DNA of 62,160 nt from Bordetella parapertussis (GCA_945870575.1 CAMBSK010000015.1:1-62160), one strand, 5' to 3'; numbered from the stretch's first letter, positions 1 to 11,243 are shown. Translations and numbers: made by a program. The notes: generated by a model not told the origin, from the letters alone.

Positions 1-232
1 TGCGTATCAAATCTGCAAATTGCATGTCATCAAGTAATTGTGGATTCGCAGATGTCATCGCCAAGTGTCTTTTCAACATTTTGTGGCTGATCTCGTAGGT
101 GAATTCGTAGCGCTGTATCAAGCCGTCGCGGATTTGGCTGTCACTGGTGTCCAGCACATAGCGCGCATAGCCTTCTGTCAAGCGCGTTAATACGTTTTGC
201 AGCGATATTAAATCTAGTTTAGGTTGAGACAT
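1..232 (-). CDS. HepT/HI0074-like nucleotidyltransferase substrate-binding protein (partial)
   Basis: The reading frame starts at the ATG at 232 and runs off the left edge, so only about 77 N-terminal residues are visible. They include an RDGLIQRYEFTYEIS stretch, the hallmark of the HI0074 family of four-helix proteins. These pair with a minimal MNT-type nucleotidyltransferase; some such pairs act as HepT/MntA toxin-antitoxin systems. The partner, if present, would lie beyond the left edge. The gene is only 21 bases beyond the stop of xdhC, on the same strand. Family assignment is good; toxin function is inference. Confidence 0.75.
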   Translation of the reverse strand, partial: MSQPKLDLISLQNVLTRLTEGYARYVLDTSDSQIRDGLIQRYEFTYEISHKMLKRHLAMTSANPQLLDDMQFADLIR

Positions 233-253
233 AAAATTAAAAATTAAGTGGCA

Positions 254-1321
254 TCAACGTATGCCGCATACCAGCACGCCGGGGTCGTTATGCGCGATGT
301 CCTGGCTGTTTTTCGCATGGGCCACGTCCATGTCGCGCGGCAGAGGAACACCGTTTTTCACGGCCAATACCTCGGCCATGATGCTCACCGCAATCTCTGC
401 GGGTGTTTTGCTGCCGATGTAAACACCTATCGGTCCGCGCAAACGCTTGAGCTCTTCTTCCGATTTGTCCAGATGGTCGATCATGCGCACGTGCCGTGCT
501 TCGTTGTTGCGGCGTGAGCCTATGGCACCGACGTAAAACGCATCGGTATCCAATGCTTCCAGCAAAGCCAGGTCGTCTAGCTTGGGGTCGTGCGTCAGCG
601 CAATCACGCAGCTGCGCCGGTCGGCTCTGAAGCTTTGCACCACATCGTCCGGCATTTCGCTGGTGATGGTGACATTCGGTACCGACCAGGCGCCCCGGTA
701 TTCTTCGCGCGGATCGCACACGGTGACGGCAAATCCGTTGAATAAAGCCATGGTGGCCAGGTACTCGGTGAGTTGACCGGCACCGATCAACAGCATGCGG
801 TACTCAGGCCCGAAGGTGTTCACCAACTGCACCTCATCAATGCTGAGTTCGGTGGGCGAATCGCTGACCTGCATGTTCACGCTGCCGTCGACCAGCAAGG
901 TCGAGCGTTGCATCAGCTTGCCCTGTTCAAGTGACAACACTAATTGGTCCAACTGCTTGGCATCCGGGTCAAATTCCAGCAGCAACTCCAGTGTCCCGCC
1001 GCAAGGCAGACCGAAGCGATGCGCTTCATCCGCGGTGATGCCGTATTTCACCCGGTGCGGCGCGCCGCTGGGAATGACCGCTGCTTCACCGGTGGTTTGA
1101 GCGCTGGCGTAAGCCTGAGTGAAACGGTAAATCAAATCGTCTTCAATACAACCGCCCGACACCGAGCCGACCACTGCGCCGGTTTCGCACAGCGCCATGA
1201 TGGAGCCTATGGGGCGGGGCGATGAACCCCAGGTGCGAACCACCGTGGCCAGCAGGGCGCGTTGCCCGGCGAGCCGCCAATTGCGCAGTGAGCGCAGAAC
1301 CATGACATCGATATTTTCCAT
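254..1321 (-). CDS. xdhC: XdhC/CoxI family protein
   Basis: This 355-residue protein belongs to the XdhC/CoxI family, which helps insert or sulfurate the molybdenum cofactor of xanthine dehydrogenase-type enzymes. The N-terminal XdhC domain carries VVRTWGSSPRPIGS and the family signature SVSGGCIEDDL. The C-terminal half is a Rossmann-like XdhC_C domain starting at LLIGAGQLTEYLA. It begins 58 bases from the divergent pseudouridine synthase. No molybdenum hydroxylase subunits are in the window, so the client enzyme is unknown and the gene may act as a stand-alone factor. Confidence 0.88.
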   Translation of the reverse strand: MENIDVMVLRSLRNWRLAGQRALLATVVRTWGSSPRPIGSIMALCETGAVVGSVSGGCIEDDLIYRFTQAYASAQTTGEAAVIPSGAPHRVKYGITADEAHRFGLPCGGTLELLLEFDPDAKQLDQLVLSLEQGKLMQRSTLLVDGSVNMQVSDSPTELSIDEVQLVNTFGPEYRMLLIGAGQLTEYLATMALFNGFAVTVCDPREEYRGAWSVPNVTITSEMPDDVVQSFRADRRSCVIALTHDPKLDDLALLEALDTDAFYVGAIGSRRNNEARHVRMIDHLDKSEEELKRLRGPIGVYIGSKTPAEIAVSIMAEVLAVKNGVPLPRDMDVAHAKNSQDIAHNDPGVLVCGIR

Positions 1322-1379
1322 GGGGCATACTTTAACGCTTACCGCATTGACAAGACCGACCCGTTTTCAATCTGTTGAC

Positions 1380-2135
1380 ATGGCTCAAAAACTCATACTT
1401 CCCGATCTGCTTTTCTCACAAGGCTTCGGCACCCGCCGCATTTGCGCCGGCCTGGTACAGCAAGGCCTGGTGAAAATCGATACAGGCCTTGGTCTTGAAA
1501 CGCAAACGCAGACAGATCTGTTGATAGATGTGGCGAACGGCATGATTTTCATGGTGCAAGGCGTACTTTGGCCGTACCACGAGAAGGCCTATGTTTTATT
1601 GCACAAACCCGCCGGCACCGAGTGTTCGCACAAGCCCTCGGCCTGGCCGTCCGTGTATTCCTTGTTGCCTACGCCTTTGAGGCAGCGACCAGCGAAAACC
1701 GGTTTACAAGGCGTGCAGGCAGTAGGCCGCTTGGACCAGGACACCACCGGCATGCTTTTGCTCAGCGACGACGGCCAGTTTATTCACCGCATGAGTTCGC
1801 CTAAACACCACGTACCCAAGGTGTATGAATTGACCACGGAAGACGCCTTGGAAGAAAAAGTTGTAGCCAAATTACTTCAAGGCGTGGTGTTGAACGATGA
1901 CCCGGCACCGGTCAAGGCCGCAGCTTGCCACTTGACTGGCAGTCACACATTGCAATTGACTTTGACCGAAGGCAAATACCACCAGGTCAAACGCATGCTG
2001 GCGGCGACCGGCCACAAGGTGGTGCAATTGCATCGCTCGCGCATAGGCGAAATGGCATTGACTGCTGATTTGGCACCCGGTCAGTGGCGCTGGCTGAGTG
2101 AAGATGAATTGCAGGCTTTGACGCGCAAGCAATAA
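1380..2135 (+). CDS. rsuA: RsuA-family pseudouridine synthase
   Basis: The 251-residue protein has a short S4 RNA-binding domain (from LPDLLFSQGFGTRRIC) followed by an RsuA/RluB/E/F catalytic domain. The catalytic aspartate sits in AVGRLDQDTTGMLLLSDDG, near residue 120. RsuA isomerises U516 of 16S rRNA during 30S assembly; paralogues modify 23S rRNA, so the exact target is inferred. I chose the ATG at 1380 because the S4 domain begins right after it. An upstream in-frame ATG at 1197 would lie inside the divergent xdhC gene. Confidence 0.85.
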   Translation: MAQKLILPDLLFSQGFGTRRICAGLVQQGLVKIDTGLGLETQTQTDLLIDVANGMIFMVQGVLWPYHEKAYVLLHKPAGTECSHKPSAWPSVYSLLPTPLRQRPAKTGLQGVQAVGRLDQDTTGMLLLSDDGQFIHRMSSPKHHVPKVYELTTEDALEEKVVAKLLQGVVLNDDPAPVKAAACHLTGSHTLQLTLTEGKYHQVKRMLAATGHKVVQLHRSRIGEMALTADLAPGQWRWLSEDELQALTRKQ

Positions 2136-2180
2136 AGAGAATCGCAGTCGGTAATTGAGTCATTCCTTGCTGCTTGTGGT

Positions 2181-2957
2181 TCAAGGCAGTTGCTTTAAAA
2201 AATCCACAACTAACTGCAAACTCAGATCATGCTGATCACGGTGTGGCGAATGCCCACATGCTTGCAATACTTCGCGCCTGACCTTGCCCAGGGTGTGCAA
2301 TTCATCTATGTGTTTGAGGCTGCCGTACATATCATCAACGCCTTGCAGGGCCAGTACCGGCGCGCCAATCTTCAGGCATTCTTTTTGAATATTGAAGGAA
2401 CGAAAAGCTGGCGACAGCCAAATATCGTTCCATTGCCAGAAGGCGCAGTCCACATCGGCATGAAAGCGCGACAGGCGACTGCGCAAATCACCGGTTTCAA
2501 AAGCATGCTTAGCCGCTTCAATGGATCGCAGGCTGATATCTTCCACAAACAAATGCGGGGCCATCACCACGGCACCGGCCACCGCAAACCTGGCCGCATG
2601 CAGCAAAGCGATGCTGCCGCCGTCGGAGTGACCGATCAATACCGGCTTTTCCACGCCCAAAGATTGCAGTAATTGCGGCAAAACCTGCCAGGCCTCCAGA
2701 TGCATGTAATCAGCCCCCAGGCGGTTGATGCCGCGCACATCGGGCACAGGGTCGGAGTGACCATAACCAAGCCTGGAATACACCCAACCCGCGCGACCGC
2801 TGGCCAGACAAACCGATAAGGGCCAGTCCTTATCCCGGCTCTGCCACATGGCGACTGAGCCCAGCCCCTCATGCAGAAATACCAGCGGGGAGGCATGCTC
2901 CGGACCGGGTATGCGGCGTACTTCAAGTTGGCTACCGGATATTTCTAAGCGTTGCAT
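2181..2957 (-). CDS. Alpha/beta hydrolase
   Basis: This is a 258-residue alpha/beta-hydrolase-fold enzyme. The nucleophile elbow is GHSDGGS with Ser111. An acidic residue in GVDDMYGS and a histidine in ACGHSPHRDQ complete a plausible triad. The oxyanion region is HEGLGS at residues 29-34. There is no signal peptide, so it is probably cytoplasmic. The substrate cannot be told from sequence. It ends 45 bases from the convergent end of rsuA and starts about 130 bases from the divergent RodZ-like gene. Confidence 0.8.
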   Translation of the reverse strand: MQRLEISGSQLEVRRIPGPEHASPLVFLHEGLGSVAMWQSRDKDWPLSVCLASGRAGWVYSRLGYGHSDPVPDVRGINRLGADYMHLEAWQVLPQLLQSLGVEKPVLIGHSDGGSIALLHAARFAVAGAVVMAPHLFVEDISLRSIEAAKHAFETGDLRSRLSRFHADVDCAFWQWNDIWLSPAFRSFNIQKECLKIGAPVLALQGVDDMYGSLKHIDELHTLGKVRREVLQACGHSPHRDQHDLSLQLVVDFLKQLP

Positions 2958-3085
2958 TGTCCAATGTTAAGGGGCAATTGACACCGGTTTGTATTCAAAA
3001 GTATAGGTTTTTCTGCGAAAACCAGCGTAGACTAAGACACATTCCTCAAGTACATTTTTGTATTGTTCTCACAAAGCCACACCCC

Positions 3086-4204
3086 ATGGAAGACCAGTCA
3101 CGCGACGATGCCGCCTATCTGAAAAGTTTGCGCCAAACCGCCGGGCTGGACTTGGCTCAGCTGGCTGCGCTCGCGAATTTGTCTGCGGGGCAGATCCGCC
3201 AGCTCGAGGACGGCGGCGAATCCTTGTTTTATTCCTCGCAAATCAAAGCCCAGTCATTGCGCCGCGTTATTCACATGCTAGAAAGTCCTCAGCCCAGTGG
3301 TAAACCGACCAGAGTTCAGCCGGCGGATGCGGCCCGGCGCACCTCATCCAACGTGATTGAAAACATCATCCGTTTGTCTGAAAAGAACCTCAAAGGCAAT
3401 ATAGTGTCAACGCCTGTCAGGCGACCTGTCAACACGGCTTGGATGTTTGGTTTGCTGGTGTTGGTATTTGTTGGCGGCGGCGCTTACCTGTCTTGGATGT
3501 CCAACCGGGAAATTCCCCAATCTGTCTACAACGAGTGGGTAGAACCGCTTACCCGCAGCGCCGATGCTGCTAACCCGTCTTCAGTCAATGCCACAGTCAA
3601 CAGTCAGCTAGCTGATGCTTCGGCCTCTCAAAGCACCACGTCCACCACCGTCGTCACTTCTGCGGCCACACCGCCTGCACCTGCCGCCACCGCTGCCGCT
3701 TCTGCCAGTTTGAATGCAACAGCAGCGGTTACCCCTACCAATCCAGCGCCCGCGCCTTCTGCGCCTGCCCCTGTCGCTGCGGCCGCTTCTGTCGAAAAAA
3801 TAAAAGCCGTGGCGTTGCCCTTACCTGAACCGGCAGCCGCAGAAAGAAAAACCGACAAGCTGTCGCAGGAGTCGACCAATGCCGACGATAAAGTTGCTGC
3901 CGATTGCAGCACTATCAAATCAGAGGCCCTGACAGCCAACTCGGTTTCTCCAAACAAAGCTGCAACTTATGTGTATTTACAGGCAACCAAACCCGTAAAA
4001 ATCTGTGTTGAAGACGGACAAAAACACAAATCAGTGGTCAAGCTGGATGCAGGTACAGGGCGCAGTATCCATGGCAGTCCGCCCTGGACACTTGCCAGCC
4101 ACGAGCTCAAATCAGTGCAAATTTACTTCCAAGGCTCCAAGGTTTGGCTGCCTTCCCAGGCCGACAAACGCATCGTTTTGAATGAACAACCCGTAGCCCC
4201 GTGA
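3086..4204 (+). CDS. RodZ-like helix-turn-helix membrane protein
   Basis: The 372-residue protein has the domain order of RodZ. An N-terminal helix-turn-helix (about residues 8-65, LKSLRQTAGLDLAQLAALAN) is followed by one transmembrane helix (about 118-138, MFGLLVLVFVGGGAYLSWM). A long Ala/Thr/Pro-rich periplasmic linker leads to a C-terminal beta-rich domain with a DUF4115-like end. RodZ ties the MreB cytoskeleton to the cell wall machinery. The ATG at 3086 is preferred because the helix-turn-helix starts there; the 2957 start adds 43 residues with no domain. The conserved Burkholderiales RodZ usually sits near ispG, so this may be a paralogue. Confidence 0.65.
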   Translation: MEDQSRDDAAYLKSLRQTAGLDLAQLAALANLSAGQIRQLEDGGESLFYSSQIKAQSLRRVIHMLESPQPSGKPTRVQPADAARRTSSNVIENIIRLSEKNLKGNIVSTPVRRPVNTAWMFGLLVLVFVGGGAYLSWMSNREIPQSVYNEWVEPLTRSADAANPSSVNATVNSQLADASASQSTTSTTVVTSAATPPAPAATAAASASLNATAAVTPTNPAPAPSAPAPVAAAASVEKIKAVALPLPEPAAAERKTDKLSQESTNADDKVAADCSTIKSEALTANSVSPNKAATYVYLQATKPVKICVEDGQKHKSVVKLDAGTGRSIHGSPPWTLASHELKSVQIYFQGSKVWLPSQADKRIVLNEQPVAP

Positions 4205-4236
4205 TTTTTTGCCACAATAGGGCATGAACAGCACTC

Positions 4237-4330
4237 GCCTGAGTGGTGAAATAGGTAGACACAGCGGACTTAAAATCCGCCGCTTTCGTGAATAACGGGC
4301 GTACCGGTTCGATTCCGGTCTCAGGCACCA
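4237..4330 (+). tRNA. tRNA-Leu (UAA)
   Basis: A class II tRNA cloverleaf is visible. Acceptor GCCTGAG (4237-4243) pairs with CTCAGGC (4320-4326). The anticodon stem is GCGGA/TCCGC with anticodon TAA at 4271-4273. A long variable arm is followed by a GGTTCGATTCC T-arm. The 3' CCA is encoded. It lies 32 bases after the RodZ-like gene. The AT-richer genes of unknown function that follow fit the common use of tRNA genes as insertion sites, though no att repeat was found. Confidence 0.97.
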
Positions 4331-4363
4331 CCCATGTATGTGCAATACATCTAAAGGCAGGGC

Positions 4364-4843
4364 ATGGAAAATATACCCACTGATATTGTTGCCGCCAGAA
4401 ATTTAGCCGCCTATATTCTTGATAAATCCAATTTGCAAGCTCAGTGGGAAGAGATTTTTTACTCTATTGAAGAAGGCCTGCGTGAGACTTATTCTGAAGA
4501 TGAATTAACAGATGTAGGCAATATTTATGTGCTTTACAAAGCCTTGGAAGACGGTCATTTTTCAGACGAACTGGACACCGGCTTGAATGTCGATCAAAAA
4601 CAATACCTGTTAAGCATGAGCGTTTACAAAACCTTGGAGTTCAAAGTCATACGCCGGGATTGTCTGGTCAACATAGTTACCATCCCCTTGCACTTGGGTA
4701 GTTCTGCAAATCACAACAAATTTAAATTCACTATCACGTTGGAGGCCAGCCTTGATGCTGATGAAATTCTTGGCGTCGGTGGCGAGTATTCTGGAATCAG
4801 CAAAGATGGTTTCTTAAAGTTCGCGTCAGCTTATCAAGCCTAG
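4364..4843 (+). CDS. Hypothetical protein
   Basis: The 159-residue protein is acidic with no signal peptide or transmembrane helix, so it is probably cytoplasmic. The N-terminal third looks helical (IVAARNLAAYILDKSNLQ). The C-terminal part looks beta-rich (NKFKFTITLEASLDADEILGVGG). I recognise no domain. It starts 33 bases after tRNA-Leu. Its base composition is visibly richer in A+T than the genes on either side, which fits acquired DNA. The coding call rests on a clean reading frame and a plausible protein-like composition. Confidence 0.6.
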   Translation: MENIPTDIVAARNLAAYILDKSNLQAQWEEIFYSIEEGLRETYSEDELTDVGNIYVLYKALEDGHFSDELDTGLNVDQKQYLLSMSVYKTLEFKVIRRDCLVNIVTIPLHLGSSANHNKFKFTITLEASLDADEILGVGGEYSGISKDGFLKFASAYQA

Positions 4844-4915
4844 TCGTGGCATGATATCTCTCACTTTTTGAACCAGGTTGAATACTTGGCGACTCATCAC
4901 TTCGAAGGGAGCACC

Positions 4916-5359
4916 GTGCGATCAAAACTTTTTGTTATTTTTATATTTTTTTTCTGCTCAACTGCTTTCGCCGGCCCGTACGCGGATGAGTTGAAACAAT
5001 GCTTTGTCAAATCCTCGTCCAGCAAAGACAACATCACTTTGATCAAGTGGATGGCCAAGGCCATGGTTGCGCACCCGGCCCTGGCCGATTTTCCGACGAT
5101 CAAAGCCACCGAAAAATCGAGTATTGATAAAGAATTTGCGGCTTATGTCCAAAAAATACTGGTGGAAGACTGCAAAAAACAAACGGTTGCAACTTTTGAA
5201 AACGAAGGTATGGGTGCTTTGCAAGACTCGCTGGAATTGCTGGCCCAGTTCGTTTTGAAGGAACTGATGTCGCAAAAAGAAGTGGCCACTGAAATCAGTG
5301 CATTCACCTCACACATAGACCAAGGCAAACTGATTGCTGCATTGATGAGCATCAGATAA
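4916..5359 (+). CDS. Hypothetical secreted protein
   Basis: The 147-residue product begins with a classic Sec signal peptide (RSKLFVIFIFFFCSTAFAG) with cleavage predicted near the AFA-G site. The mature part is helical and has Cys residues in ELKQCF and EDCKKQ that could form a disulfide. The GTG at 4916 is chosen because AAGGGAG sits 5 bases upstream and the signal peptide starts immediately; a TTG at 4868 would bury the signal. It follows the 4364 gene by 72 bases in the same direction. No family recognised. Confidence 0.7.
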   Translation: MRSKLFVIFIFFFCSTAFAGPYADELKQCFVKSSSSKDNITLIKWMAKAMVAHPALADFPTIKATEKSSIDKEFAAYVQKILVEDCKKQTVATFENEGMGALQDSLELLAQFVLKELMSQKEVATEISAFTSHIDQGKLIAALMSIR

Positions 5360-5424
5360 GTTCATCCATCCCTGTTGTTCAGGCGCTTGTAAAAAGTCGA
5401 GACAAGCACTGCTATCATGCTTTC

Positions 5425-6048
5425 ATGAGCAGATTCAACACCACTTTCGAGATTCATCTGCATGGCACTGTTCCTCTGCAGGAAGAGGTGACGTTTGAGC
5501 AGTTGCAGGATGCACTTCGCCCGATCTGGGTGTATGCAGGTGCGCGTTCGCTGACCGAATGCGCAGACAGTTTTTATGAGGAAGAGCCCGGTATCCGCTT
5601 TGATGCCAACGACCATTTGTTGCAAATATGCTGGACCATCAAGGGCGAGGATGATTTCCGTCAGGCACTCGACGATATGTGCATGGGCTTGAACGATTTG
5701 ACGCTGGCCGGTGCTGCGTTGGAAGTCACTTTTTACGATGCCGAGTTCGACGACGAAGACGAGGCCCAGGGCCGCGACTCACGCGATGATTTTCTGATGC
5801 TGTTTGTCGGTCCGACACCGGCGGCCATCATGCAAATTCAGCGCGATTTGCTGGTGCAGGATTTGATCACGCTGATGGAGCGTCACTTCGATGTCTCTGA
5901 ACTCAGCGACGTGGTGCTTGAAGTTGACAAACTGTTCAGCCAGCGTTTTGATTCACTGGTGAATTCGCTGGAGATCAGCAAACCACCCAAAGGCTCTGGC
6001 GGTGGCTCAGGCGGTCACGGCGGACGCCGTCCGCGCCATTTGCACTAA
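5425..6048 (+). CDS. Conserved hypothetical protein, probably DUF6806
   Basis: The 207-residue protein looks like a conserved Burkholderiales family of unknown function; I think it is DUF6806, but cannot check. It is acidic, contains a DDEDEAQGRDSRDD segment, and ends in a Gly/His/Arg-rich tail (GSGGGSGGHGGRRPRH) that is probably disordered. No signal peptide or membrane helix is visible. It converges on murI with a 10-base gap between stops. Confidence 0.75.
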   Translation: MSRFNTTFEIHLHGTVPLQEEVTFEQLQDALRPIWVYAGARSLTECADSFYEEEPGIRFDANDHLLQICWTIKGEDDFRQALDDMCMGLNDLTLAGAALEVTFYDAEFDDEDEAQGRDSRDDFLMLFVGPTPAAIMQIQRDLLVQDLITLMERHFDVSELSDVVLEVDKLFSQRFDSLVNSLEISKPPKGSGGGSGGHGGRRPRHLH

Positions 6049-6058
6049 CTACCGGTTG

Positions 6059-6898
6059 TCAAACTCTTAAGACTGGCTGGCTCAAGCCCATCCAATGTCT
6101 TACCGCCTCTTGAAGATTGAGTGTTTCACCGGTGGCCAACAGTTGCAATTGCCCCGCATCGGCCTGGCCCGTCAATCCTTTTTCTAGCAACACCTGCTGC
6201 ACTCGCTTGGCAACCGGCGCCCCGGGCTCAATCAGGCGCACAGCCCCACCCGCCAGCGACTGAAGTTCATGGCTGGCGAAAGGGTAGTGGGTGCAACCCA
6301 GCACCAAGGTATCTATCTCACCTGTGGCGTTTCCGAAAGCGCCCATTTGTGCAAGGTATTGATGGCACAAGGCTTGCACAGCCTGATGGCGGCCCGGTTG
6401 CCATTGCTGTTCAATCGCGTCTGCCAGGCCTTCGCAGGCTTGCAAAACAAATTCGGTGTCAGTTTCCACCAAGCTGTGCAGTAATTCCTGAAATTTGCCG
6501 CTTTGCAAAGTTGCGGCAGTGGCCAGCACGCCGACCTTGTGAGTCAGGCTGTCGGCAGCTGCCGGCTTGACCGCAGGCTCCACGCCGAAGATAGGCAGGT
6601 CGGAGTTTTCCTGTCTGAGCACGCTGATGGCCAGCGCCGTTGCGGTGTTGCACGCGATCACCAAGGCTTTGATCTGGTGTTGCTCTTGCAGCAAATGCAA
6701 CACCCAGCGCGCTCGCTGCAACACAAATTCTTCATCCCGTTCGCCATAAGGCGCATGCGCACTGTCTGCCAGATAGACAAAGGCTTCGTTTGGCAGTTGT
6801 TGCTGCAGCGCTTGCAAAATGCTCAAGCCGCCGACGCCGCTGTCAAACACGCCGACAGGGTTTTCGGATGCAGGGTTGACAGCCATTGGCGAAGTCAA
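6059..6898 (-). CDS. murI: Glutamate racemase
   Basis: MurI converts L-glutamate to D-glutamate for peptidoglycan. The 279-residue length is normal. The signatures are GVFDSGVGGLSIL near the N-terminus, the first catalytic cysteine in VIACNTATALA, and the second in LVLGCTHYPF. Its ATG overlaps the fumarase stop by four bases (6895-6898), so the two genes are translationally coupled. The operon runs YqhA-like gene, fumarase, murI. Confidence 0.95.
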   Translation of the reverse strand: MTSPMAVNPASENPVGVFDSGVGGLSILQALQQQLPNEAFVYLADSAHAPYGERDEEFVLQRARWVLHLLQEQHQIKALVIACNTATALAISVLRQENSDLPIFGVEPAVKPAAADSLTHKVGVLATAATLQSGKFQELLHSLVETDTEFVLQACEGLADAIEQQWQPGRHQAVQALCHQYLAQMGAFGNATGEIDTLVLGCTHYPFASHELQSLAGGAVRLIEPGAPVAKRVQQVLLEKGLTGQADAGQLQLLATGETLNLQEAVRHWMGLSQPVLRV

Positions 6899-8445
6899 TG
6901 GCTGGTCACGGTGATGCCTTTGAACTCGCCGCTGGCGATGCGCTTAGACCATTCGGCCGGGCCGGTGATGTGCGCGCTGGTGCCGCCCGCGTCCACGGCG
7001 ACGGTGACCGGCATGTCGACCACATCGAACTCATAAATCGCTTCCATGCCCAAATCTGCAAAGCCAACCACCTTGGCGTGTTTGATGGCTTTGGACACAA
7101 GGTAGGCCGCGCCGCCGACCGCCATCAAATAAGCCGACTTGTGTTTTTGTATGGCTTCAATGGCGGCGGGGCCGCGCTCGGCCTTGCCGACCATGGCGAT
7201 CAAACCGGTTTGCGAGAGCATCATCTCGGTGAATTTGTCCATGCGCGTGGCGGTGGTGGGACCTGCGGGGCCCACCGCTTCATCGCCGACAGGGTCGACC
7301 GGTCCGACGTAGTAAATCACGCGGTTGGTGAAATCTACGGGCAGCGGCTCGCCTTTGGCCAGCATGTCTTGAATGCGCTTGTGCGCGGCATCGCGCCCGG
7401 TCAGCATGCGTCCGTTGAGCAGCAAAGTTTGACCCGGTTTCCAAGCTGCCACTTGTTTGCGGGTCAAGCTATTCAAATCGACGCGCTGGCTTTTTTGCGT
7501 GTCGGGCATCCAATTGACTTTTGGCCAAGTGTCGAGCGACGGCGGGTCCAGATAAACAGGGCCGCTGCCGTCCATCACAAAATGCGCGTGGCGTGTGGCG
7601 GCGCAATTCGGGATCATGGCCACCGGCTTGCTGGCTGCGTGCGTGGGGTACATCTTGATTTTGATGTCCAGCACGGTGGTCAAACCACCCAAGCCTTGCG
7701 CGCCAATGCCCAGCGCATTCACTTTGTCATAGAGCTCCAAACGCAGTTCTTCGGTTGGCGTCAGCTTCTCGCCTTTGGACGATTTGGCTTGCAACTCGTA
7801 CATGTCCAAGTCGTCCATCAAACTTTCTTTGGCCATCAACATGGCTTTTTCGGCGGTGCCGCCAATGCCGATACCGAGCATGCCCGGCGGGCACCAACCC
7901 GCGCCCATGGTCGGCACGGTTTTGAGCACCCAGTCCACCAAACTGTCGCTGGGGTTGAGCATTGCCAACTTGGATTTGTTTTCGCTGCCGCCGCCCTTGG
8001 CCGCAACGGTGACTTCGAGTGTGTCGCCGGGCACCAGTTCTGTGAAGATAACTGCCGGTGTGTTGTCACCGGTGTTCTTGCGGGCGAACTGCGGGTCGGC
8101 CACCACGCTGGCGCGCAATCGGTTGTCGGTGTGGTTGTAGGCGCGACGCACGCCTTCGTTGATGGCGTCATCCAAACTGCCGGAGAAACCTTCAAAGCGC
8201 ACGCCCATGCCAACCTTGAGAAACACATTCACGATGCCCGTGTCTTGACAGATAGGGCGGTGACCGGTAGCGCTCATTTTGCTGTTGGTCAAAATTTGCG
8301 CGATCGCGTCTTTGGCCGCAGCGCTTTGCTCGCGCTCGTAGGCACGCGCCAAGTGCGCGATGTAGTCCGCCGGATGGTAGTAGCTGATGTATTGCAGGGC
8401 GGCTGCGACGGATTCAATCAAATCGCTTTGGGTGATGTGGCTCAT
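6895..8445 (-). CDS. fumA: Class I (iron-sulfur) fumarate hydratase
   Basis: This 516-residue enzyme hydrates fumarate to L-malate in the TCA cycle. It is the oxygen-sensitive [4Fe-4S] class, unrelated to FumC. Candidate cluster cysteines lie in ICQDTGIVNV, IPNCAATRHAH and GWCPPGMLGIGIGG. The C-terminal beta domain includes GPAGPTTATRMDKF. I start at MSHITQSDL (8445); an ATG at 8502 adds 19 residues and would overlap the upstream YqhA-like gene by 32 bases. The gene is coupled to murI. Confidence 0.93.
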   Translation of the reverse strand: MSHITQSDLIESVAAALQYISYYHPADYIAHLARAYEREQSAAAKDAIAQILTNSKMSATGHRPICQDTGIVNVFLKVGMGVRFEGFSGSLDDAINEGVRRAYNHTDNRLRASVVADPQFARKNTGDNTPAVIFTELVPGDTLEVTVAAKGGGSENKSKLAMLNPSDSLVDWVLKTVPTMGAGWCPPGMLGIGIGGTAEKAMLMAKESLMDDLDMYELQAKSSKGEKLTPTEELRLELYDKVNALGIGAQGLGGLTTVLDIKIKMYPTHAASKPVAMIPNCAATRHAHFVMDGSGPVYLDPPSLDTWPKVNWMPDTQKSQRVDLNSLTRKQVAAWKPGQTLLLNGRMLTGRDAAHKRIQDMLAKGEPLPVDFTNRVIYYVGPVDPVGDEAVGPAGPTTATRMDKFTEMMLSQTGLIAMVGKAERGPAAIEAIQKHKSAYLMAVGGAAYLVSKAIKHAKVVGFADLGMEAIYEFDVVDMPVTVAVDAGGTSAHITGPAEWSKRIASGEFKGITVTSH

Positions 8446-8470
8446 GGGTGTCAGTGGTTCAAGGGGAGTT

Positions 8471-9082
8471 TCAATGCCGATGGTCAATGGCACGGGTTTC
8501 ATTCAGCAGCTTGTCGGTGTAGGCAATGGCAATGGCACTGAGCAAAAAGGCGAGGTGAATGATGGTTTGCCAGATCAAAACTTTTTCATCGTAGTTGGCG
8601 GCGTTGATGAATGTTTTCAGCAAATGGATGGACGAGATGCCGATGATGGCCATGGCCAGCTTCACTTTCAACACCGATGCGTTCACATGGCTGAGCCACT
8701 CGGGTTGGTCGGGGTGCTGCTCCAAGTACATGCGAGAAACAAAAGTTTCATAGCCGCCGACGATGACCATGATCAACAGGTTGGAGATCATCACCACGTC
8801 AATCAAGGCCAGCACCACCAGCATGATGATGGTTTCATTCAAACTGACCACAGGCGGGTCGGCTTTGTAGCCAATGCTGCTGACCAGCGCTTGCAGGGCG
8901 GTCTGGCTGCCAAAGGCCGCTTCCAGCAAATGCACCAGCTCTACCCAGAAATGAAAGGCATACACAGCTTGCGCGGCGATCAAACCCAGGTACAAGGGCA
9001 ATTGCAGCCAACGACTTGAGAAAATCAATCGTGACAGGGGAGAGCTTTGACGCGTGGGTTTGGCAGGGAGGGAATCAGACAT
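8471..9082 (-). CDS. YqhA/UPF0114 family membrane protein
   Basis: The 203-residue protein belongs to the UPF0114 (YqhA, TIGR00645) family of small inner-membrane proteins of unknown function. About four hydrophobic helices are visible: [54 protein letters not shown] and [13 protein letters not shown]. The conserved [10 protein letters not shown] loop is present. The ATG at 9082 is chosen because GAAAG lies 8 bases upstream; the ATG at 9088 is nearly as likely. It leads the fumarase-murI run. Confidence 0.82.
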   Translation of the reverse strand: MSDSLPAKPTRQSSPLSRLIFSSRWLQLPLYLGLIAAQAVYAFHFWVELVHLLEAAFGSQTALQALVSSIGYKADPPVVSLNETIIMLVVLALIDVVMISNLLIMVIVGGYETFVSRMYLEQHPDQPEWLSHVNASVLKVKLAMAIIGISSIHLLKTFINAANYDEKVLIWQTIIHLAFLLSAIAIAYTDKLLNETRAIDHRH

Positions 9083-9251
9083 AGGCATCACTTTCGTCAG
9101 AGTAGACAATTCATTCAAACAAGCGATTCTAGGCAATGAGACCTGAGCCATGCCGTAAGCTTCAAGCCAGTCAGTGGCATGTAAGAGCCATGCACGACAG
9201 TCCTGCCCAAGCAGAGCCGCAAAGCGGCCATTCAATACCTGGAGACAAGAC

Positions 9252-11225
<1,974 letters not shown>

Positions 11226-11243
11226 CCTTAGTTTGTTCATACC

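Noticed and set aside
4205..4236. Promoter for tRNA-Leu
   Set aside because: CACAAT at about 4212-4217 could be a -10, but no acceptable -35 is present at the right distance.
6886..8541. Long open frame on the plus strand opposite fumarase
   Set aside because: The predicted product is His/Gly/Arg-rich with no domain, and it mirrors a strongly conserved fumarase. Such antisense frames arise from codon bias in GC-rich genes.
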